Below are positions 8,989-16,260 of a stretch of 64,000 nt of DNA, in pieces. Origin of the DNA: Bacteroidota bacterium (GTDB lineage: Bacteria > Bacteroidota > Bacteroidia > UBA8524). The DNA lies in NCBI GenBank assembly GCA_006226545.1, contig SBGR01000028.1:1-64000 (forward strand). Direction: 5' to 3'. The notes beneath the pieces are model-generated. The model did not search any database. It saw nothing but the letters and a program-made list of their open reading frames with translations, and had not been told where the DNA came from. The first letter of the stretch is position 1. Each line of letters begins with the position of its first letter. The translations under genes and the position numbers were made by a program.

Positions 8989-9792
8989 ATGAAAAAGATC
9001 ATACTCTTTGCTGCTCTGGCTACGGTAGTCGGAATAAGCGCTTGTTCTAAAGATGAAACGCCGGATAACACTGGCAATACTACAGGAACTAAAACCTGCC
9101 GAGTGGCTTCTGCACAAGGAACGATTTTCGGTGAAAATGCAAGCATGGCCCTAACCTACGATGCAAACAAAAGATTGACTCGCTATGTGTCAACCACAGG
9201 TGTAGACTCTGAAGGCAGCAACTACTATTACAATGCCGCTGGTGAACTCACCAAAGAAGAGGCTTTTGATGGAACGGCCGGCACAGACATTACTTCGAAG
9301 ATTGAATACACTTGGTCTGGCGGAAAGATTACCAAAATTGATTACTACTACGACAATAACGGCAGCCTAGAGCTTGAGTCTACCGGAGTACCAACCTATG
9401 ATGGAACTAGAATCGTGAGTATCTTGGTTTCTGAAAACGGTTCAGAATCATCCAAAGACACCTATACCTATGATGCCAATGGAAATGTGCTTTCTGTAAC
9501 ATCACAAGAAAGTGATGGCCAAGGCGGTTGGAATAATACATACCGTGATGTGTATGAATACGATACAAAAAAAGTGGCCAAGGGCTTTGACATCGTCTTA
9601 AGTGATGAAGCTATCATCCTTTCTCCAAATAACCGCACAAGAGAATTGTCGCAGTCTTACGATGATGTAAATCAAACTTGGAAGGATGATTCAGATTTGA
9701 AATATACCTACGCATACAATGCAGACGGCTATCCTACTCAAATTTCCTTAGGCGCTTTGGGTAATATTAACCTCACTTATACTTGCGACTAA
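8989..9792 (+). CDS. YD-like repeat lipoprotein
   Basis: A 267-residue lipoprotein: signal peptide ending GISACSKD (Cys about residue 19). The body contains repeated tyrosine-rich segments reminiscent of YD/RHS repeats: LTYDANKRLTRYV, YYYNAAGELTKEEAF, YTYDANGNVLSVTSQ, YAYNADGYPTQISL. Similar lipoproteins are widespread in Bacteroidota (compare DUF4595-type families); their role is not known. A terminator follows 22 nt after the stop. Confidence 0.75.
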   Translation: MKKIILFAALATVVGISACSKDETPDNTGNTTGTKTCRVASAQGTIFGENASMALTYDANKRLTRYVSTTGVDSEGSNYYYNAAGELTKEEAFDGTAGTDITSKIEYTWSGGKITKIDYYYDNNGSLELESTGVPTYDGTRIVSILVSENGSESSKDTYTYDANGNVLSVTSQESDGQGGWNNTYRDVYEYDTKKVAKGFDIVLSDEAIILSPNNRTRELSQSYDDVNQTWKDDSDLKYTYAYNADGYPTQISLGALGNINLTYTCD

Positions 9793-9814
9793 TTTTCAAG
9801 ATTATCTGATTCAG

Positions 9815-9840
9815 AAACCCCGTCATTCGGGGTTTTTTTA
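9815..9840 (+). terminator. intrinsic terminator after YD-like lipoprotein
   Basis: Perfect hairpin aaacccc-gtcatt-cggggttt at 9815-9835 region followed by a run of T residues. Confidence 0.85.
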
Positions 9841-9908
9841 TGCCCTTTTTTTGGAAGCTATTGATAATTAAATGGCTAAATCGCTATTTGCGAATTGGTA
9901 GCAACCAA

Positions 9909-11936
9909 ATGAAGAGGGGGATTTACTTTTTATGTATTGGCTTAAGCGCATTCTGGTGGTCCTGCCAACCGGAGGCGTCGCAGAGTACGCCTTCCTTTCA
10001 AGAACGTATTCAAGAAATTCGCTATTACCGAAATTCACCCCAACGCGACAGTATCAATACCTTGCTCGACAAGGCTTTCGCTAAAATTAATGAGCCCAAA
10101 CCGCTGGATTATTTTGCTTATTACGATTTAAAATGCTGGTACTACAAAGACATTGAAGACCGAGAAACAGCATTGGCCTATGCCGACAGTCAAATCATTG
10201 CGGTTAGGGAAATTGACGGGGCAGAGAAGGATTATGTTCACGGACTTATCTCCAAAGGTTATATGCTCCGGGAACATTACCGTTATTCTGAATCGCTCAC
10301 GGCGTATTACCAAGCTGAATTATTAAGCGAAAAGTACCTCGACGATTGCGCTGCTTCCGAAGCAAATTCAAGCATTGGCTCTGTGCTTTACCGCAAGGGC
10401 GATTACGGTGATGCTTTGAATTATTACCGCAAAGCTATCCAGTTGGTCCAAGACTGCTCAGATACAATGTACCAGAAGAAATTTATCAGCCTTCAAGCGA
10501 TGTACAATTCCAGTGGTATCTCGTATCAAAAACTAGGACTACAAGACAGTGCGATAGCCTATTTTCAGAAGGCCCTGGATTTTATTGAAGCAGGAAGGGA
10601 CAAGTTTCCGCGTGATCAAGGGTTTATTGATTTGGCCGAAGCGGTTATCAAAGGAAACTACGGTGAATCAGCCATGGAACTTGGACAGTTTGATATGGCT
10701 GAAAGATTGTTTAAGGAGTCTATCGCTATCAATTCCCAAGAGACCTACGATAACCGGGATGCGTTTTTTACAGAGCTGAAATACCTCAATTTGCTGCGGC
10801 GGATGGGGCGTATCCAGGAGATGAAAGTGAAACTGGACAGCCTCGAACTACTGCCCTTGGCAACCAAAAACAAGGATGCAGCTATTCGAATCAATTGGGC
10901 TAAAAGCAGGTATTATGAATCCATCGGTAACCGGGCAGAGGCTTTCAAATATTACAAAGCATACCAGGAGAAAAGTGACTCATTAGCGGTACTGAAAAAG
11001 GGTCTTGATGGGGTTGACTATAAAAGGATAATTGAAAATGTTCAGCAGAAAGACCGTTTGGCTGAATTGAAAGATAGAGAACATACCAAAAACCTTCTAT
11101 TGGTGCTGGCCTTGGTCCTTTCGGTATTCCTTTTATTGATTGTGTACTTGGTGAGGCGAAACCTTCGGGAGTCAAATAAACATATCTTATTGCTCAACAG
11201 GCTCTATTCTGAAAAAGAAGAACAGAATAAACAGTTGAACCTCACCATGGACAACCTGCGCGCGAGTCAAGACGAATACCGCCGTGTGATGCGCATCATT
11301 GCCCACGACTTAAGGAGTCCGGTAAGCAGCATTGTTTCGCTTAGCAACTTGGCCCTGGCAGATCAAAGTTCCTTGGCAGAGAAGAATGAATACATAGCGA
11401 TGATTGAACGCTTGGCCAAAGATTCATTGGGGTTCATGGAAGACGTCTTGAATCTTCGTCCGGAAAGCGGAAACGTACTCAACAAACAAGCGTATCCAGT
11501 CCTTGATTTGGTGCAATACTGTGCCGGCTTTATGCGGCTTCGGGCGGAAGAGAAAAAGCAAAAAATTGAGGTGAAAGGACCAGAGGTGATTGCCGACATA
11601 GACAAAGAAAAGATGTGGAGGGTATTCACTAATCTGATGTCGAATGCCTTGAAATTCAGCAACGAAGGCGAAACCATTCGGGTAAGCATTAAGGATTTGA
11701 GCGATAAGGTTTCCATTGAATTTAGCGATAAGGGTATAGGTATCCCGGAAGCATTAAAGGATAAGGTTTTCGATATGCTTTCAGAAGCCAAAAGACCCGG
11801 GACGGAAGGTGAAAAGACCTACGGCATTGGTTTGCATATCTCCAAGCAGATTGTAGAAGATCACGGGGGCAGTCTTCGCTTTGAAAGTCAAGAGGGTCAA
11901 GGCAGCACATTTTTTGTCGACTTACCAAAGCATTAA
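9909..11936 (+). CDS. TPR-containing lipoprotein-type sensor histidine kinase
   Basis: A 675-residue kinase. The ATG at 9909 starts a signal with a possible lipobox (FWWSCQPE); the in-frame upstream start at 9840 lies inside the preceding terminator. Order of parts: extracytoplasmic tetratricopeptide repeats (about 60-380), one transmembrane helix (about 395-415), a short coiled coil, HisKA with H-box IAHDLRSPVSS (His about 465), then an HATPase domain with an N-box (LMSNALKFSN), G1 box (DKGIGIP) and G2 (TYGIGLHIS). No response regulator gene is adjacent, so it is an orphan kinase. Ligand unknown. Confidence 0.88.
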   Translation: MKRGIYFLCIGLSAFWWSCQPEASQSTPSFQERIQEIRYYRNSPQRDSINTLLDKAFAKINEPKPLDYFAYYDLKCWYYKDIEDRETALAYADSQIIAVREIDGAEKDYVHGLISKGYMLREHYRYSESLTAYYQAELLSEKYLDDCAASEANSSIGSVLYRKGDYGDALNYYRKAIQLVQDCSDTMYQKKFISLQAMYNSSGISYQKLGLQDSAIAYFQKALDFIEAGRDKFPRDQGFIDLAEAVIKGNYGESAMELGQFDMAERLFKESIAINSQETYDNRDAFFTELKYLNLLRRMGRIQEMKVKLDSLELLPLATKNKDAAIRINWAKSRYYESIGNRAEAFKYYKAYQEKSDSLAVLKKGLDGVDYKRIIENVQQKDRLAELKDREHTKNLLLVLALVLSVFLLLIVYLVRRNLRESNKHILLLNRLYSEKEEQNKQLNLTMDNLRASQDEYRRVMRIIAHDLRSPVSSIVSLSNLALADQSSLAEKNEYIAMIERLAKDSLGFMEDVLNLRPESGNVLNKQAYPVLDLVQYCAGFMRLRAEEKKQKIEVKGPEVIADIDKEKMWRVFTNLMSNALKFSNEGETIRVSIKDLSDKVSIEFSDKGIGIPEALKDKVFDMLSEAKRPGTEGEKTYGIGLHISKQIVEDHGGSLRFESQEGQGSTFFVDLPKH

Positions 11937-11989
11937 GAGAAGAACATATTTTGTATTAATTTCGCAGCCTTGATGAAGCAATTCATCAG

Positions 11990-12127
11990 GGGCCTATAGC
12001 TCATCCCGATAGTTATCGGGAGGTTAGAGCAACTAGGTTCGGAAGAAAGAAATTTACTGGGCCTATAGCTCATCCCGATAGTTATCGGGAGGTTAGAGCA
12101 TCCAGGTTTGGAAAAAAGAAATTTACT
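11990..12127 (+). repeat. two 69-bp tandem pseudo-tRNA repeats with palindrome
   Basis: Unit 1 (11990-12058) and unit 2 (12059-12127) are each exactly 69 bp and differ at about four positions. Each begins with the first 14 nt of the downstream tRNA (gggcctatagctca), then an 18-bp palindrome, tcccgata-gt-tatcggga (12004-12021 and 12073-12090), which sits where the tRNA has gtt, then the next 10 tRNA nt (ggttagagca). The remainder lacks an anticodon arm and a proper acceptor 3' strand, and ends in aaatttact directly before the next copy. They look like tRNA 5' halves carrying an insertion in the D-loop. Confidence 0.85.
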
Positions 12128-12201
12128 GGGCCTATAGCTCAGTTGGTTAGAGCATCTGACTCATAATCAGAGGGTCACAGGTTCAAGCCCTGTTGGGCCC
12201 A
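12128..12201 (+). tRNA. tRNA with CAU anticodon (Met or Ile2)
   Basis: A complete 74-nt cloverleaf including the discriminator A. Acceptor GGGCCTA pairs with TGGGCCC, the anticodon stem is TCTGA/TCAGA with loop ctCATaa, variable loop is GGGTC and the T-arm ACAGG/CCTGT has loop TTCAAGC. CCA is not encoded. The CAU anticodon may be elongator methionine or a lysidine-modified isoleucine tRNA; the sequence alone does not decide. Confidence 0.93.
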
Positions 12202-12211
12202 CTCAGTAAAT

Positions 12212-12245
12212 AAAGGGAGAGCGAGAGTTCTCCCTTTTCTTTTTA
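12212..12245 (+). terminator. intrinsic terminator after tRNA
   Basis: Hairpin aaagggaga / tctcccttt with an 8-nt loop followed by tcttttt, starting 10 nt after the tRNA end. It would end the tRNA transcript. Confidence 0.85.
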
Positions 12246-12290
12246 CAATTCCCTGAATTTGAATCGATAGCTATGAGGTAATTTTCCAGT

Positions 12291-12584
12291 ATGCCTTCAT
12301 GCTATATTCTTCATAGCCGGAAATTAAATAAGTACTACGTTGGGGCGTCTAAAGGCTCAGCAGAAGAGAGGCTTCGAACACATTTGGCTCGAGAGTTTGG
12401 AACAAAGGCTTTCACCGCTAGTGTTGATGATTGGGTTGTCGTGCTTGAAATGTCAACAGACACCTACCAAATGGCATTGCGTATAGAGAAGAAGATAAAA
12501 GTCCAGTAAAGTAAAAAATACATTGAAAACCTTATCGAGAATAAGGAGCTTCAGAACAGGTTATATCAAAGCTGTCTAAAATAA
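12291..12584 (+). pseudogene. GIY-YIG domain protein interrupted by an in-frame stop
   Basis: The open part (12291-12509, 72 codons) starts CYILHSRKLNKYYVGAS, a GIY-YIG nuclease-superfamily N-terminus, and continues to ALRIEKKIKVQ. At 12507-12509 a TAA stops it, yet the same frame continues for 24 codons (SKKYIENLIENKELQNRLYQ) to a TAA at 12582-12584; that tail is what small family members usually have after the KKIK segment. One base change can explain the stop. The gene is probably inactive, or the stop is a sequencing error. It sits between the tRNA terminator and a lipoprotein gene. Confidence 0.72.
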
Positions 12585-12743
12585 ACTTTAAAGGAATTTA
12601 GAATGATTTATGGCTTTTGCTAAATCGACTAGTTTCAAGTTCCATTTATCGAATATCAGCCTGGGTAAAATCGCGTAAGGCAACCAAATGAAGCATTTGG
12701 TCGTCCTATACCTAAATACCCTCTCGAACCTAAACCCTTTAGT

Positions 12744-14528
12744 ATGAAAAAACTAAGCATGATCCCAATGGCATTATGCCTGCTTTTGCTTGCACAATGC
12801 CAGAAAATTGACCATCCAGATCAGATTCTTGTTACCAATACCCAAAAGTACAAGTTAGACTTAGGGAGCAAGGTGACGGCCGAGATTGGCGGATTGGTTT
12901 TAAACGAATCAGGAATGCCGGTTTCCAATGCCACAGTAACGGTAGGAAATCAGACGGTTAACACAAATGCTTCAGGATATTTTATTGTTTCGGGAGCGGA
13001 AGTCTATCAGAAACATACATTCATTAAAGTACATGCAAGTGGCTATTTTCATGGATCACGCGCTATCATTCCACAAGAAGGGGTAAATGATATAGAAATT
13101 ACGCTGTTGTCTAACGCTAAAGTAGCCAGCTTTTCTGCTACAGATGGTGGCACAGCCACGGTGGGTTCAAGTTCCGTTCAACTGCCTGCCGGCTTTACTG
13201 ATATGCATGGCAACCCATACAACGGAACGGTGAATGTTGCCATGAAATACCTTGACCCGGAAGCGTCAAACATCAACTCAATTATGCCGGGCGATTTAGT
13301 GGCGGCCACGTCCAATGGTGACCAACGATTGCAAACGTTCGGTATGTTGGCTGTGGAGTTAACTGATTCAAAAGGTGCGCAGGTTAAAATGAAAAATGGT
13401 AGCGAAGCGATTATTCGCATGCCGGTACCTGGTTCTTTAGCAGCCTCTGCTTCGCCAAAAATTCCACTTTGGTATTTTGATGAAAAAGCCGGCTATTGGG
13501 TAGAAGAAGGTGAAGCAAGTTTGGTGAACGGCGAATACGTTGGAAAAGTAAAACACTTCACCTTTTGGAATGTAGACAAACCTTTTGCTGCAAGCGTAGT
13601 TAAAGGGCGAGTAGTGAATTCGGAAGGGACTCCTATTGCCGGAGCCTATGTAACTGCGAAAAGTAAAAATTATGGAAGCGCGACGTCGCTGACTACCTCG
13701 CAAGGGAACTTTAGCGGACGAATTCCTTCCAATGAAGTTGTTGAATTGAGTATTTCGTTCAGACACCTGATCGGAAATTCAGCCAAAATCATGACAATTG
13801 GTCCATTTGAAAGCGATGCCGAAATTCCTGAAATCGTGGTTGAAGACATTCCTGATTTCATTAAGATTAGCGGAACAATTGTAGACTGTGATAATCAGCT
13901 CTTTTTTGGAGGAAAAGTGATAGTGGATGGAGCGAGCACTGTGGAAGTGGTGGCCGGTACCTATACCTTTTTCTATCCAAAAGGAAAGTCGTTCAGTATT
14001 TGGCCCTACGATGGTGTAACCCGAGAATACGGTAACAAAGCACAGTTTCCGGGATATTCAGAAAACACCACCTTGCCTAATCAGAAATTATGCGTAACCG
14101 GTGGTGGATCTAATTACGGTGCTGTAAAATGGACCATGAGCTATACCCTGGATGGTCAAAGTGTGAATCGCTCAAATCAAAGCGGCTACTACGCAACCCG
14201 AACTCCAAACGAGTCTGAAATCAATGTAGCCTGTGGAGTTCTATTGAACTACGTGCCTGAGTTTGAGTTAGTGGTGGCTAATTACGACGGGGCTAGGCTC
14301 GTGAATCTGAATGAAGCATCGTCTAGCGCCATGTGGATTGGCAATTCTAAATCGGCACATCCTACAATATCTGAAAATGTAACCTTGGTTGTAGATCGTT
14401 ATGTAAACAACAGCGATATGGTTTACATGGACTTTGAATTCTACGGTACGGTCAAAGTTTGGAATGAAGATTTGAATAAATACGAATCAAAATCTATCTC
14501 CAATGGTAGGTGGCGATACATTAAATAA
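12744..14528 (+). CDS. large lipoprotein with repeated carboxypeptidase-regulatory domains
   Basis: A 594-residue lipoprotein: signal LLLLAQCQK (Cys about residue 19). Domains seen: CarboxypepD_reg-like at about 48-115 (GLVLNESGMPVSNATVTVGN), a beta-rich region 130-280 ending in a conserved-looking HFTFWNVDKP, a second CarboxypepD_reg at about 285-350 (GRVVNSEGTPIAGAYVTAKS) and a C-terminal unclassified half. The WYFDEKAGYWVEEGEA segment resembles other Bacteroidota surface proteins of this type. No enzyme motif; probably an adhesive or structural surface lipoprotein. A strong terminator follows. Confidence 0.78.
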   Translation: MKKLSMIPMALCLLLLAQCQKIDHPDQILVTNTQKYKLDLGSKVTAEIGGLVLNESGMPVSNATVTVGNQTVNTNASGYFIVSGAEVYQKHTFIKVHASGYFHGSRAIIPQEGVNDIEITLLSNAKVASFSATDGGTATVGSSSVQLPAGFTDMHGNPYNGTVNVAMKYLDPEASNINSIMPGDLVAATSNGDQRLQTFGMLAVELTDSKGAQVKMKNGSEAIIRMPVPGSLAASASPKIPLWYFDEKAGYWVEEGEASLVNGEYVGKVKHFTFWNVDKPFAASVVKGRVVNSEGTPIAGAYVTAKSKNYGSATSLTTSQGNFSGRIPSNEVVELSISFRHLIGNSAKIMTIGPFESDAEIPEIVVEDIPDFIKISGTIVDCDNQLFFGGKVIVDGASTVEVVAGTYTFFYPKGKSFSIWPYDGVTREYGNKAQFPGYSENTTLPNQKLCVTGGGSNYGAVKWTMSYTLDGQSVNRSNQSGYYATRTPNESEINVACGVLLNYVPEFELVVANYDGARLVNLNEASSSAMWIGNSKSAHPTISENVTLVVDRYVNNSDMVYMDFEFYGTVKVWNEDLNKYESKSISNGRWRYIK

Positions 14529-14540
14529 GTACTGTCTCAT

Positions 14541-14565
14541 AGCCCCGCTTGCGGGGCTTTTTTTA
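14541..14565 (+). terminator. intrinsic terminator
   Basis: Hairpin agccccgc-tt-gcggggct followed by a T-run, 12 nt after the lipoprotein stop. A second small inverted repeat (ctgagtt-aca-aactcag, 14576-14592) follows without a T-run. Confidence 0.9.
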
Positions 14566-14700
14566 TACATTTATCCTGAGTTACAAACTCAGAACAGCCA
14601 AAGAATCATTGTAGTAAACTTAGAGAGAGATTCTTTACATTGTACTGCAAGGAGAGTTAAGAATTTATATCTTGAATTCATAGTTATAGTATACGAATAG

Positions 14701-15180
14701 ATGTATTTGACACGGAATATTGTGATAGTATTTTTCATAGCCCTCACAGGTTGCATAGACAAGGGACTCGCTAATGAATATGTATTCTCAGAACCGTTAG
14801 CGGATTGGTATGTGATTGTTAATGGCGTTGATAATGGAGGTGGTTTTATAGAAGGTACTAAGCGAAGATTTGTATTCCCTGAAAGCGGAATTCTTGTATC
14901 AAATATCAAGGACTTTGCTCCTTCCAAGTATGACGTATTTAAAATTGGAGAAATGGTGTTTGACCCAAATTCAACTGTGCAAGATTCCTATAAGTTATGT
15001 TATCATATGATATCCGTAAACTCAGGATATGATGATGAGAATTTTGACTTCTATTTCTTTAGGGTGGCTAAAACTTGTGAAGATGAAAGTAAAGTAGGAT
15101 TAGAACTCTATTTCGATAGGGTCTTAGATTACTTGAAGAATGCGAAAATTCAATCATCTAAACAGGTCGCAAAAGAGTAG
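14701..15180 (+). CDS. hypothetical lipoprotein
   Basis: A 159-residue protein with a lipoprotein signal (IVFFIALTGCIDKG, Cys about residue 18). No family is recognised. The sequence is more AT-rich than its neighbours. Two later Cys residues (about 101 and 121) could form a disulfide. It is followed by a small membrane protein gene 63 nt downstream, and both lie in an AT-rich stretch between two core genes, which suggests later acquisition or rapid drift. Confidence 0.65.
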   Translation: MYLTRNIVIVFFIALTGCIDKGLANEYVFSEPLADWYVIVNGVDNGGGFIEGTKRRFVFPESGILVSNIKDFAPSKYDVFKIGEMVFDPNSTVQDSYKLCYHMISVNSGYDDENFDFYFFRVAKTCEDESKVGLELYFDRVLDYLKNAKIQSSKQVAKE

Positions 15181-15243
15181 TAGATTCTGAGTTATTTAAC
15201 TTAAGACAACACAAAAAAGTTCTAATAACACAAAGTGTTTACG

Positions 15244-15489
15244 ATGCTCGAAATACTAATAAGATCCTCTTTAGTCTTGATAAAGATGATTTATTTTATG
15301 CTGTTCTGTACTGTAATAATGCCGTTTTTTGATTTGGATACACATGAGCTTAGTCTTGGAAATTTTATTCCATGGACTGACTATAGTATCAATTATGCAA
15401 TTTTTCTTTCGCTCAATATTATAGCTCTTTTACTTTTCAAACATTTGATAAGGCTTCTTGAACGTGCTATCACGAAAATTGAATCTTAG
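15244..15489 (+). CDS. small membrane protein, hypothetical
   Basis: An 81-residue protein from ATG at 15244 (a GTG at 15235 is possible). Two hydrophobic helices are predicted by eye: about residues 9-27 (LVLIKMIYFMLFCTVIMPF) and 50-66 (YAIFLSLNIIALLLFKH). No recognised family. AT-rich like the preceding gene, with which it may be co-transcribed. Could also be an unselected ORF. Confidence 0.5.
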   Translation: MLEILIRSSLVLIKMIYFMLFCTVIMPFFDLDTHELSLGNFIPWTDYSINYAIFLSLNIIALLLFKHLIRLLERAITKIES

Positions 15490-15592
15490 CAGGAAATTGC
15501 TTTAGCTGGGTACAAAAGCCTGAAGCAAATTCACCTTGTTTCTCCAGTAAAACAGTAGACAGTAAACATCCAACAACCCCTACCTTCGCCCC

Positions 15593-16219
15593 ATGGCTTT
15601 AAAGAACTTTCTCTTTGACATTGGCGGAGTGATCCTCGATATCTACCCGGATAAAACCAGAGCAGCATTTAAAGCGCTAGGTGTAGCGGGAAGCGATACC
15701 TGGTTTACCGGACATAGCCAAGCACTCACCTTAACGCGTTTCGAAAGAGGGGAATGCTCAGCGGCCGATTTCATTCAAGAAAATATTGAATTGGGAGGCA
15801 TCAAGATGTCGCCCGATGAGTTTACACAAGCTTGGAACGCCATGCTGGGCGGAGTTCCGCCTGAACGTTTACTTCTCCTAGAATCGCTCAAAGAGAATTT
15901 CACGGTTATGGCTCTGAGCAATATCAACGAGCTCCACGAGGCCGGTTGCGACCGTATTTTTCAATCTTACGGCTACCCGAACATGGCATCGCTCTTTCAC
16001 AAAGCTTTTTACTCGCACCATATTGGTCACCGTAAACCGGAACCGGAAGCCTTTGAAACCGTGATAGACCAAGCAGGCATCAAGCCGGAAGAGACAGCCT
16101 ATTTCGATGATTTGCCCGACAATATTGCTACCGCCAAGGCCCTTGGGTTTAAAGCGTACCTAGTGGAAGGCAATACCATCGTGCAGATCGCTAAGGCCCT
16201 CGAAGAAAACGGCATCTAA
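15593..16219 (+). CDS. HAD-superfamily hydrolase (YihX/HAD-IA type)
   Basis: A 208-residue HAD phosphatase. Motif I is DIGGVILDI (the nucleophile position Asp at about residue 9), motif II is the ALSNINE serine/asparagine, motif III the Lys of GHRKPEPE, and motif IV YFDDLPDN. The order and the helical cap between motifs I and II (about 20-95) fit the family; substrates are small phosphorylated metabolites and cannot be told from sequence. It precedes murF-alr by 41 nt on the same strand. A -7-like box (TACCTTCG, 15581-15588) ends 4 nt before the ATG. Confidence 0.9.
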   Translation: MALKNFLFDIGGVILDIYPDKTRAAFKALGVAGSDTWFTGHSQALTLTRFERGECSAADFIQENIELGGIKMSPDEFTQAWNAMLGGVPPERLLLLESLKENFTVMALSNINELHEAGCDRIFQSYGYPNMASLFHKAFYSHHIGHRKPEPEAFETVIDQAGIKPEETAYFDDLPDNIATAKALGFKAYLVEGNTIVQIAKALEENGI

Positions 16220-16260
16220 GCCGATAGGATTTGCCGCGGGATTTGGTCATTTTTGTATCA

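Noticed and set aside
11990-12127. CRISPR array
   Set aside because: Only two units that abut without spacers and derive from a tRNA.
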